Assembly (NCBI GenBank): GCA_025350445.1
Contig: JANXXV010000951.1
Coordinates: forward strand, 1 to 8,002
DNA from: Bryobacteraceae bacterium
GTDB lineage: Bacteria > Acidobacteriota > Terriglobia > Bryobacterales > Bryobacteraceae
Direction of reading: 5' to 3'
Length of the DNA stretch: 8,002 nt
Below the pieces are notes generated by a model. It made no database searches. It was not told the DNA's origin and worked only from the letters and a program-made list of their open reading frames with translations. Of the stretch, positions 1 through 6,606 are shown in pieces. The number at the start of each line of letters is the position of its first letter. The stretch's first letter is position 1. The position numbers and the translations under genes were made by a program.

Positions 1-407
1 ACCACGCAATCGATGCCGAACAGCGCGCAGGCGGTTGCCGTGGCCACTCCATGTTGCCCGGCTCCGGTTTCGGCAATGATCCGCTTCTTGCCCATCTTCT
101 TGGCGAGCAAAGCCTGGCCCAGCGCGTTGTTGATCTTGTGCGCCCCGGTATGCAGCAGGTCTTCCCGTTTGAAATAGATGCGCGCCCCGCCCAAGGTCTC
201 GCTCAGCCGTTTGGCGAAGTAGAGCGGCGTGGGCCGTCCGGCGTAATTGTGCAGAAGATCGGCCAGTTCGGCTTGAAAGGCCTGGTCGTCCCGCGCCCAC
301 ACATAGGCGTTTTCCAGATCTTCGAGCGGCGCCATCAGCACTTCCGGTACGAATCGGCCGCCGTACGGACCGAAGTGTCCGGTGGAGTCTGGTTGAGTAG
401 CAATCAT
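1..407 (-). CDS. trpB: Tryptophan synthase beta chain, N-terminal part (cut by left window edge)
   Basis: PLP-dependent enzyme that condenses indole with L-serine to give L-tryptophan, the last step of the pathway, working in an alpha2-beta2 complex with TrpA in the cytoplasm. The 135 complete codons in view show the family N-terminus: [13 protein letters not shown] at residues 10-22, RPTPLY at 58-63, and HTGAHKINN at 86-94, in which Lys91 is the expected PLP Schiff-base lysine. [13 protein letters not shown] at 112-124 contains Glu113, the expected catalytic glutamate. The remaining roughly 260 residues lie beyond position 1. The start is the ATG at 407-405, which shares an ATGA with the trpF stop codon, so translation is probably coupled to trpF. 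The residues are typical of the standard TrpB1 type. By usual gene order trpA may follow to the left, but that cannot be seen. Confidence 0.97.
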   Translation of the reverse strand, partial: MIATQPDSTGHFGPYGGRFVPEVLMAPLEDLENAYVWARDDQAFQAELADLLHNYAGRPTPLYFAKRLSETLGGARIYFKREDLLHTGAHKINNALGQALLAKKMGKKRIIAETGAGQHGVATATACALFGIDCV

Positions 408-1006
408 ATGTATTCCGCCAATGCGGCTTCAATGAAGAGGCGCATTTTGTTGTGGTCCTTTCGGCCGGGGGAAAGTTCCAGACGCGAGCACGCGTCCACG
501 CCCCACGGCAATACTGTTTGGATGGCCGGGCCGACGTTTGCAGCGTCCAGCCCGCCTGCCAGAATGACTTTGCTTTTCAATCGGCGCACGCGGTTCCAAT
601 CGAAAACATGGCCCGACCCGCCATACTGCCCGCCCGCCGGGGCGTCCAGTAGAAAGGCCTCAACAGCGTACTCGTCAAGCGATTCCGGTTTCCACGTCTG
701 AGTTACGCGGAATGCCTTCCACACGCGCCCGGGCCGTCTATTGGCGACCGCCGCCGGCTCGTCGCCATGAAGTTGCACCACGTCAAGCCCAGCCAGTGCG
801 GCAATCCGTTCCATCTCGGCCGGACTTTCGTTGACGAAGACTCCTACCTTCACCAGATCGACGCAAGCGGCGATCTCCGCGGCCCGCTCAGGTTGAATAT
901 ACCGCGAGCTGCCGCGATAGAAATTGAATCCAATGGCCGTAGCTCCGGCTTCGGCGGCGGCCAGCGCATCTTCCCGATTTGTGATGCCGCAGATCTTCAC
1001 CATCAT
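404..1006 (-). CDS. trpF: Phosphoribosylanthranilate isomerase
   Basis: Cytoplasmic (beta/alpha)8-barrel enzyme that converts N-(5'-phosphoribosyl)anthranilate to CdRP by an Amadori rearrangement, the step just before TrpC. The 200-residue length is normal for a monofunctional TrpF. The first strand has VKICGIT (residues 3-9) with Cys6, the expected general base. FLLDAP has Asp121, the expected general acid. GGSGHVFDW (129-137) and ILAGGL (148-153) form phosphate-side loops, followed by GVDACSRLE (169-177) and GRKD (181-184). The last loop is unusual: most family members have S-S-G-V-E there, and the glycine is Arg here. The start is the first of two adjacent ATGs at 1006. It makes a 4-bp ATGA overlap with the trpC stop, and the trpF stop makes another with trpB, so the three genes look like one coupled operon. 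The product is confident; the choice between the two ATGs is not. Confidence 0.96.
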   Translation of the reverse strand: MMVKICGITNREDALAAAEAGATAIGFNFYRGSSRYIQPERAAEIAACVDLVKVGVFVNESPAEMERIAALAGLDVVQLHGDEPAAVANRRPGRVWKAFRVTQTWKPESLDEYAVEAFLLDAPAGGQYGGSGHVFDWNRVRRLKSKVILAGGLDAANVGPAIQTVLPWGVDACSRLELSPGRKDHNKMRLFIEAALAEYI

Positions 1007-1788
1007 GCCGTCAGCGCCAACAGAGCCTCGCGCGGGCTATGCGACTTCATCAGATGCTCCCCAATGAGGAACGCCTGGTAACCGGCCGCGCGCAGCGTAT
1101 CGATCTGCCCGCGCGAATCAAAACCGCTCTCGCTGATCTTGAGAGTGGAGGCGGGGATCCTCTCAGCCAGGCGCAACGAGGTTTCCAGCGTAACTTCGAA
1201 CGTGTGCAGATTGCGGTTATTCACGCCGATGATCTCCGCGCCGGACGCGATCGAGCTTTCCAGTTCTTCGCCGTCGTGAACTTCCACCAACGCGGCCATC
1301 CCGTATCGCGCCGCCAACTCCCGCAGCCTCCGCAGTTCGAATTCTGAAAGCACCGCGGCGATTAAGAGAATGGCGTCGGCGCCGTGGGCGGCGGCTTCGA
1401 TCACATGATACTCGCTGGTGGTGAAATCTTTCCGCAACACCGGCAGCCGAACCGCGGCACGCGCAGCTTCCAAATCCGCCAGGCTGCCTTGGAAGAATTT
1501 GCGGTCGGTCAGAATGGACAAGGCCGCAGCGCCGCCAGCTTCGTATTCCAACGCGATTTCCGCCGGACGGAAATCCGCGCACAGCAGGCCCTTACTGGGC
1601 GATGCCTTCTTGATCTCGGAAATGATGGCGATCTTCCCCGCGCGCAAGGCGCCCGCGAAATCCCGGCGATCCGCAACTCCGTCCGAGGCTCGATTTTCCA
1701 GCGCAGCCCGGGTTACAGTGGCCTGCTGCAACTCCAGCTGCTTTTCTTCGACAATACGGGCTAAGATTCCAGGTACCGGGGTGGTCAT
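1003..1788 (-). CDS. trpC: Indole-3-glycerol-phosphate synthase
   Basis: Cytoplasmic (beta/alpha)8-barrel lyase that closes the ring of CdRP, releasing CO2 and water, to give indole-3-glycerol phosphate. The 261-residue length matches a monofunctional TrpC. All catalytic positions known for the family are seen: Glu58 and Lys60 in IISEIKKASPSKG (55-67), Lys120 in VLRKDF (117-122), Glu169 in ALVEVH (166-171), Asn190 in IGVNNRNL (187-194) and Ser221 in ISESG (218-222). LIGEHLM near the C-terminus is the usual final barrel motif. This is the first gene of the trpC-trpF-trpB unit, since the next gene upstream is divergent. The ATG at 1788 is chosen because TTPVPGILARIVEEK is a typical N-terminus. 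Its ribosome site is weak: the only AGGA is about 15 bases upstream (1807-1804). The trpE, trpG and trpD genes are not in view and are probably elsewhere in the genome. Confidence 0.97.
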   Translation of the reverse strand: MTTPVPGILARIVEEKQLELQQATVTRAALENRASDGVADRRDFAGALRAGKIAIISEIKKASPSKGLLCADFRPAEIALEYEAGGAAALSILTDRKFFQGSLADLEAARAAVRLPVLRKDFTTSEYHVIEAAAHGADAILLIAAVLSEFELRRLRELAARYGMAALVEVHDGEELESSIASGAEIIGVNNRNLHTFEVTLETSLRLAERIPASTLKISESGFDSRGQIDTLRAAGYQAFLIGEHLMKSHSPREALLALTA

Positions 1789-1841
1789 TCGGAAGAATCT
1801 TCATCCTATCATTCCACTATACTGAAGTCTTCAGGAGCTTC
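1789..1841. promoter_or_regulatory. Divergent intergenic region with probable promoters for trpC and the phospholipase B-like gene
   Basis: These 53 bases are the whole gap between two divergent genes, so promoters for both directions should lie here or run into the coding ends. A plus-strand TATACT at 1818-1823 and a minus-strand TATAGT at 1821-1816 are good -10 hexamers that overlap on opposite strands. Neither has a recognisable -35 at 17 bases. Two odd-centred palindromes are present: GAAGAATCTTC (1792-1802) and CTGAAGTCTTCAG (1822-1834), with centres 31 bp apart. The second overlaps the plus-strand -10 and the ribosome binding site. No leader peptide or attenuator fits in this space. The promoter assignments are inferred from hexamer matches. 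Confidence 0.45.
1833..1837 (+). promoter_or_regulatory. Ribosome binding site of the phospholipase B-like gene
   Basis: AGGAG lies four bases before the ATG at 1842. It is the clearest Shine-Dalgarno sequence in the window and fixes the start of this gene. The spacing is slightly short, and the first two bases are shared with the end of the CTGAAGTCTTCAG palindrome. Confidence 0.7.
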
Positions 1842-3230
1842 ATGAAACAACTGTTTACGTGCCTGGCGCTGCTTGGCTTTCTCACTTCCGCCCAGGCGGC
1901 GTCGCTGAAAAACTCCGCGCGCAGAACCGAACAAAACGGCTGGATCTACGTACACCTGGAAGGCTCCCCGGCCGAGATCGGCTTCCAGAACGGCTTCCAT
2001 CTGGCGCAGGAGATCAAGGAATTGCAGAGAATTCTTGCGCTGGAGTTGACACACGATTCCGGCAAGGACTATGCCTTCTTCCGGGCAGCGGCCGAGAAGC
2101 GGCTCTGGCCCAAGATCGACCCGGAATATCGCGCCGAGTTGCAAGGGATCGTGGACGGTCTCGCGGCGAAATCCGTGAAGCTGGATCTTTGGGACGTGGT
2201 AGTGATGAACGCGTCGCTCGAATTGAATGGCTACTACACCGACTGGTGGGACACCCAAAACCGCGCCACCCACGCGAAGAATCGCGGGGTAGGGGAGCAT
2301 TGCAGCGCCTTTGTGGCAACCGGCAAATTCACCCGCGATGGAAACATCGTAGTGGGTCACAACAACTGGACCAACTACATGGACGGCTCGCGCTGGCGCA
2401 TCATCTTCGACATCGTACCCGCCAAGGGCAACCGTATTCTGATGGACGGGATGCCCGGGTGGATTCACAGCGGCGATGATTTCGGCGTCAACTCGGCCGG
2501 CATCGTGATTACCGAAACTACCATCAGCCGCTTCCATGGCTTCGACCCGAACGGCATTCCGGAATTTGTCCGGGCGCGGAAGGCGATGCAGTATTCAGCG
2601 TCGATCGACGACTTCGTTCGCATCATGAAAGACGGCAACAACGGCGGCTACGCGAACAACTGGCTGGTGGCGGACCGCAAGACCGGCGAGATCGCGGACC
2701 TGGAACTGGGGCTAAAGAACGTGAACCTCAGCCGGACCAAGGACGGTTATTTTGTAGGCAGCAATTTTCCTGTCAGCGAGAAGCTGGCGCGGGAAGAGAC
2801 CGAGTTCGATTTGAGCGACAAGAGCCGCAGTCCCAACGCGCGGCGCATCCGGGCTGAAGATCTGATCCGCACCAACAAGGGCAAGATTGATGTGGCCTTC
2901 GGCAAGAAGTATCTTTCCGACCACTGGGATTCCTTCGCCAAGAAAAACGATCCCAGCGAGCGCACGCTTTGTGGCCACATCGATCTCTCGCCGCGCGGCG
3001 AGAAGCCCTGGCAGCCGGAGTTCGGCACGGCCGGCGCGGTGCAGAACAAAGTGACCGATGCCGCCATGGCCGGGAAGATGACGTTTGAAGCGGCCATGGG
3101 ACACGCCTGTGGCATCCGCTTCAACGCCTCGGAACACCTGAAGCTGCACCCGGAATTCGCCTGGGAGAAAACATTTCTGCGCGATCTGGTGCCCTACCCC
3201 TGGACCGCATTCAGCGGTACTGCATTCTGA
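1842..3230 (+). CDS. Secreted phospholipase B-like / C45-type Ntn-hydrolase
   Basis: Predicted exported amidase or acyl-hydrolase of the N-terminal-nucleophile fold, 462 residues. Residues 1-19 look like a signal peptide: MKQ, a hydrophobic run of L/A/F, then AQA before cleavage. Cys154 in GEHCSAF (151-157) is the likely nucleophile exposed by self-cleavage between His153 and Cys154. Other motifs match the eukaryotic PLBD/LAMA family: VVGHNNWTNY (170-179), MPGWIHSGDDFG (204-215), then NSAGIVITETTI, and GYANNWLVADRKTGEI further on. In that family these line the active site and bind the new N-terminus. Substrates of bacterial members are poorly known; phospholipid acyl chains, N-acyl amides and peptides are all possible. 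A C45 acyltransferase-like role is the main alternative. It is divergent from trpC with no evident functional link. The coding region ends with TGA followed directly by an in-frame TAA. Confidence 0.85.
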   Translation: MKQLFTCLALLGFLTSAQAASLKNSARRTEQNGWIYVHLEGSPAEIGFQNGFHLAQEIKELQRILALELTHDSGKDYAFFRAAAEKRLWPKIDPEYRAELQGIVDGLAAKSVKLDLWDVVVMNASLELNGYYTDWWDTQNRATHAKNRGVGEHCSAFVATGKFTRDGNIVVGHNNWTNYMDGSRWRIIFDIVPAKGNRILMDGMPGWIHSGDDFGVNSAGIVITETTISRFHGFDPNGIPEFVRARKAMQYSASIDDFVRIMKDGNNGGYANNWLVADRKTGEIADLELGLKNVNLSRTKDGYFVGSNFPVSEKLAREETEFDLSDKSRSPNARRIRAEDLIRTNKGKIDVAFGKKYLSDHWDSFAKKNDPSERTLCGHIDLSPRGEKPWQPEFGTAGAVQNKVTDAAMAGKMTFEAAMGHACGIRFNASEHLKLHPEFAWEKTFLRDLVPYPWTAFSGTAF

Positions 3231-3257
3231 TAAGCCTCCAGCTCGCGACCCGCATTA

Positions 3258-3281
3258 GCGGATTGATCAGCACCGATCCGC
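3258..3281 (+). terminator. Possible hairpin after the phospholipase B-like gene
   Basis: GCGGATTG (3258-3265) can pair with CGATCCGC (3274-3281) through eight base pairs, one of them U-G, around an eight-base loop. It begins 27 bases after the stop codon. No T-run follows, so it is not a standard intrinsic terminator. It could stabilise the 3' end or act with Rho. Nothing else clear was seen in 3231-3413. Confidence 0.3.
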
Positions 3282-3413
3282 GTGATGGTCACTCATCCTG
3301 CAATTACGAGCCGTCATGAAATAACCACGTCACTGCCCGCGCACCACCCGCTAACTTCTCCGAGCCGCGACCGTTAGGAAGCGGTTGAGAATAGACAGTT
3401 TACTTCGCATGCC

Positions 3414-3449
3414 CGGACCCACAGTCCGAGCGGACTACTTAGCGGTCCG
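3414..3449 (-). repeat. Nested inverted repeats spanning the VWA gene stop codon
   Basis: Four related hexamers lie within 36 bases: CGGACC (3414-3419), AGTCCG (3423-3428), CGGACT (3431-3436) and GGTCCG (3444-3449). The outer pair are exact reverse complements, and so are the inner pair. In the minus-strand transcript this gives an outer six-bp stem enclosing a five-bp stem with a GCUC tetraloop. The VWA stop codon (3437-3435) lies inside the structure. It may mark the 3' end of that mRNA, but no U-run follows it. Confidence 0.4.
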
Positions 3450-4598
3450 AAGTATCGCCGAAGCCGCTTGATTGAAAGCCAATTGAAGGTCTTCGATGGT
3501 AACTGCGTTAATGTACATCCCGGCAGGCTTGGCCCCGTCATAAATCGGGCTGCGCGTTTCATTGCTTACCCGCTCCAGAAATATGTGACTTGCTGGAATG
3601 CCGGCGGTGCCCAGCCCGATGCTGTAGATGACCACGTTACTAAGCCCACGGCCGGAGACCGGATCCGTGTGGCCGTTGCGAATGTTGGAGGCGGCGCTAT
3701 CGGCGGCATTCATGGCCATCGCCTTGGCATTCTCCCTGTTGGCGATATCGATGAATCCATACGAGTTCAGAGTGACGGGTTGATATGCCGTGTTCGTGGA
3801 ATTGCCATAGATATCCTTGGTTGGGACGCCGAGAAAGTCGCTGGTGGCCATCATATTCTTCGGCCAACCCGCATAGTACGCGCAGCCATTCGAGTTCGCC
3901 GCCGCCTGGAAATCGCTATTGGGGATGCTCTGCAGTCCGTCAGACCCTGCCGCCCCGAATTGATTTAGAATCCCGAACCACTGCGGGACATTAGCAAATG
4001 AGTTGTAGACTCCCCGAATGTAACCTTTCCCCGCAGGAGGCAAGGTGTAGGCTTCTACACCATTAGGCGAGCCCGGCGTGTATTGGCTGCAAGGGCTGGA
4101 ATTGGCGATGGGCATATCGAATGTCACACCTGTCGGCGCGCCGTCAGTGAAGAACAGGATCATGTTCGCCGCACCTGACTCGTTAAGTCCGATCAGTTGC
4201 TGATAGCCGGTCCATAGGCCCTGAGCGCTTGAGGTAGACCCTGCACAGTGGATGTTGGCCAATATCGTCGAGATGTTAGGACCGGCGCTCTTAAAATTGC
4301 TCGCGATAGGAAAGTTAACGAAGACGCTACTCGCGAATGTTACCAAGCCGACCTTGTCGCGACCGGGCGTAAACTGGTTTATGACGGCGGTTACAGCTTG
4401 GATCACTGGCGAGCATGAGCCGCTTACTAGTAGTGACCCCGAACGGTCCACCACGAGTACGATGTTGACATTTTTGCGTGTCGTCACTACATCTGGATGT
4501 ACTACCTTGGTGCGGTGGCAACCCGTCAAGCTAACCAGCAGGATCGCAAGCACTAATATGGCGGTGCTTTGCTGAAGGAATTTGAATTGATCCGTCAT
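3435..4598 (-). CDS. VWA-domain lipoprotein (Tad-like)
   Basis: Predicted lipid-anchored envelope protein with a von Willebrand A domain, 387 residues. The start at 4598 gives a lipoprotein signal: MTDQFKF, a hydrophobic stretch (residues 12-24), then LTGC with Cys27 as the lipidated residue. A longer in-frame start at 4697 would overlap the receptor gene and bury this signal, so it is not used. The VWA domain shows a complete MIDAS metal site: DRSGS (51-55), Thr122 in GSTSSAQGL, and Asp152 in FFTDGAP. Cys62, Cys118, Cys170 and Cys239 could form disulfides outside the inner membrane. The C-terminal segment (TIEDLQLAFNQAASAILR) resembles the last helix of VWA domains in Tad-pilus-associated proteins. 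It follows the receptor gene by 43 bp in the same direction. No good ribosome site is visible. Its G+C content is visibly lower and its codon use more mixed than its neighbours. Binding partner unknown. Confidence 0.85.
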   Translation of the reverse strand: MTDQFKFLQQSTAILVLAILLVSLTGCHRTKVVHPDVVTTRKNVNIVLVVDRSGSLLVSGSCSPVIQAVTAVINQFTPGRDKVGLVTFASSVFVNFPIASNFKSAGPNISTILANIHCAGSTSSAQGLWTGYQQLIGLNESGAANMILFFTDGAPTGVTFDMPIANSSPCSQYTPGSPNGVEAYTLPPAGKGYIRGVYNSFANVPQWFGILNQFGAAGSDGLQSIPNSDFQAAANSNGCAYYAGWPKNMMATSDFLGVPTKDIYGNSTNTAYQPVTLNSYGFIDIANRENAKAMAMNAADSAASNIRNGHTDPVSGRGLSNVVIYSIGLGTAGIPASHIFLERVSNETRSPIYDGAKPAGMYINAVTIEDLQLAFNQAASAILRTAK

Positions 4599-4641
4599 AA
4601 GCAACGTCTTCAAGTCGATTCGGTCAATTCGCAGCCTCCGC

Positions 4642-6606
4642 CTACCGCAACCGCCCGTCCCAACGCAACCCCACCCGCCACAACCGCGGAGAACCAATCA
4701 ACGGCACCGGACTGAATCCAACCAGAAACTCACGGTTCAGCATATTCTCCACCGCCACGTTCGCCGATAAACTCTTAGTCAGCCGCTGCCGCACCGTAGC
4801 CTGCACCGTCGCATACCCAGGCAGCAAAAACGTATTCCGATCATCCTCAAACTGATACGTAAAGCTGCGAATCGACACCGAAGCCAGCGTCGGTCCACGG
4901 TCATACGAAAGCTGCGCCGAGCCCTGGTGTTTCGGCACTTGCGGTATTCGCTCCCCGGTGACGTAGCGGGATTCAGCATACAAATAGCCAGCCTCGGCAC
5001 GAAAGTTACGATAGTTCTTCTGCCCGTTAATATCCAAGCCGCGGCTCAATGCCGACGCGGCGTTCCGTCGCTGCCTGACAATTAAAGCCGGCGTCGAAGA
5101 CAGCGTCACATTAGTGATCAGATCCTGAATGCTGTTCCGATAAACCGTCACCGTAGCGTGCGAACTCTCGCCTACGAAATCGAATCCCGCCTCCGCGCCG
5201 AACAGCGTTTCCGGCCGCAGCAACGCATTCGCCTGCGTCACCGCATTCCCGGCGCGAAACTCACGATACAACTCATTCAGCGTCGGCGCGCGGAAACTGC
5301 GGTAAAGCGAAGCCCGCCCTCGGAAGCGGCCCTTGCCCACCACCACGCCGCCGCTCGGGCTGAAGAAAGTGGAGTCTTGCCCCGTAAACTGATGCCGCGC
5401 CCCCAGAAAGAATTTCGCCGGACCCGCGCTGACGTCGAACTGGCCGAAGACACCGTGCTGCAACTGCGATCCTCCACCCACGCGAAGCCCCGCCGGCATT
5501 AGATGATCCGTGCTGGTTCCCGAAAGACGCTGCGCATCGCCACCGGCAAGTAGCGTCCAGCGCGATTCGGCATGTCGCCACATACCGGCGGCGCCGGTAG
5601 CCTGCGACGGCACAGTCTGCAGATAAGTGATGGTTTCTGTGTTGCGATTTGTAGAGACCGACGAAAAACTGGCATGATACTGTTCACGGGTGTGATAGCC
5701 CAGGACGGAGATTCCATCGTTAGTCCACTGGTGCGAATAATTCATCGACACCGTGCCCAGGCTGGAAGAATTGTTGGTGAGCACCGTTCCGTTCGCCCGC
5801 TCCTCGGCCAGAATGTCGAGTTTGACAAATAACCGGTCCGCTGTCCCCAGATAGTCGAACCGCGTGTCGCCAGCCACGAAGCGAACATTGGCGGGCGAAT
5901 CCGCTTTGCCGCGCCGGTTCTGGGGAACAATGTAGTAACCGCCCGTAGTAAAGGCGCGCGTTTGCGCCGAGACCGCGAACTTGCGCCAAAGGTACGAATA
6001 CCCGGCGCCGAAAGACTGCGTATTGCGGTTGCCGCCTTCATAGGATGCCGTCAGCCGCTCGTGCTCGGCGGGACGCGAGAAAACGCCGATGGCTCCGCTC
6101 ATGGCGCGGTCCCCAAATACGCTGGTGGATGCGCCGCGCGAAACCTCTATGCGATCCAGTTCATCCGGCGCCACGCGGGTCCAGTAAACCCAGCCGCCGA
6201 AGGGATCGTTAATCGGAATGCCGTCCCAAAGCACCAGCGTCCTGCTGGCGCCGCTTGAGCCCAGTCCCCGCAGCGAAATTCCCTGCGTAGTGGGATTGGC
6301 TACCAGGCTGGACGACCGCCGGAATAGACTGAAACCGGGCAGCGAGCGCAGCCGGTCGTCCAGGTTGACGCCCGGCTGTTCCTGAATCTCTTTCTTGTCC
6401 AGAACGGTGATGGTAGCCGGCACTTCCGCGGCGATCTGTTCCACAACAGTGATGGAGGTCTTAACCGGGGGTAGTTCGAGCTTCGCCGGATCCGCCGTCT
6501 GCGCCTGCAAGATCGTGGATGCCAAGCACGCGAGCGCGAACCCAGCCTGCCTGCACCACGCGGGCCATGTTTGCGCTAAGCGCGATTTGGAAACTGGAGT
6601 CATCAT
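4642..6606 (-). CDS. TonB-dependent outer-membrane receptor (BtuB/FepA-like)
   Basis: Gated beta-barrel importer that takes up a scarce ligand across the outer membrane, powered by TonB-ExbB-ExbD. The protein has 654 residues from the ATG at 6606; a second ATG follows directly. Residues 1-35 act as signal peptide: a basic N-region, hydrophobic AGFALACLASTIL, cut after LQA. A TonB-box-like ITVVEQI sits at 52-58. The plug domain follows, with VPATITVLD (62-70), LRSLPGF (86-92), GISLRGLGSSGASRTLVLWDG (109-129) and IEVSRGASTSVFG (153-165). The remaining 480 or so residues have alternating barrel strands, with FRAPTLNELYREF as a typical barrel motif. It ends in a Trp-containing strand, not the usual terminal Phe. 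The ligand cannot be read from sequence: the length suits cobalamin or siderophore receptors, but no riboswitch or Fur box was seen. The first 146 bp overlap the DUF58 gene in another frame. Confidence 0.92.
   Translation of the reverse strand: MMTPVSKSRLAQTWPAWCRQAGFALACLASTILQAQTADPAKLELPPVKTSITVVEQIAAEVPATITVLDKKEIQEQPGVNLDDRLRSLPGFSLFRRSSSLVANPTTQGISLRGLGSSGASRTLVLWDGIPINDPFGGWVYWTRVAPDELDRIEVSRGASTSVFGDRAMSGAIGVFSRPAEHERLTASYEGGNRNTQSFGAGYSYLWRKFAVSAQTRAFTTGGYYIVPQNRRGKADSPANVRFVAGDTRFDYLGTADRLFVKLDILAEERANGTVLTNNSSSLGTVSMNYSHQWTNDGISVLGYHTREQYHASFSSVSTNRNTETITYLQTVPSQATGAAGMWRHAESRWTLLAGGDAQRLSGTSTDHLMPAGLRVGGGSQLQHGVFGQFDVSAGPAKFFLGARHQFTGQDSTFFSPSGGVVVGKGRFRGRASLYRSFRAPTLNELYREFRAGNAVTQANALLRPETLFGAEAGFDFVGESSHATVTVYRNSIQDLITNVTLSSTPALIVRQRRNAASALSRGLDINGQKNYRNFRAEAGYLYAESRYVTGERIPQVPKHQGSAQLSYDRGPTLASVSIRSFTYQFEDDRNTFLLPGYATVQATVRQRLTKSLSANVAVENMLNREFLVGFSPVPLIGSPRLWRVGLRWDGRLR

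Noticed and set aside
51..701. A 216-codon plus-strand open frame across trpB and trpF
   Set aside because: It is a reverse-strand shadow of two confidently identified trp genes.
1809..2537. A 242-codon open frame on the minus strand
   Set aside because: It is antisense to the phospholipase B-like gene, which has a signal peptide, ribosome site and clear motifs. The antisense frame shows none of these.
3370..3385. ACCG...CGGT inverted repeat as a terminator for the VWA gene
   Set aside because: It has only four base pairs and no following U-run in the minus-strand transcript, which is too weak to call.
4599..4697. Longer start for the VWA gene (4697)
   Set aside because: It adds a Gly/Arg-rich stretch that overlaps the receptor C-terminus and would hide the lipoprotein signal beginning at the ATG at 4598.
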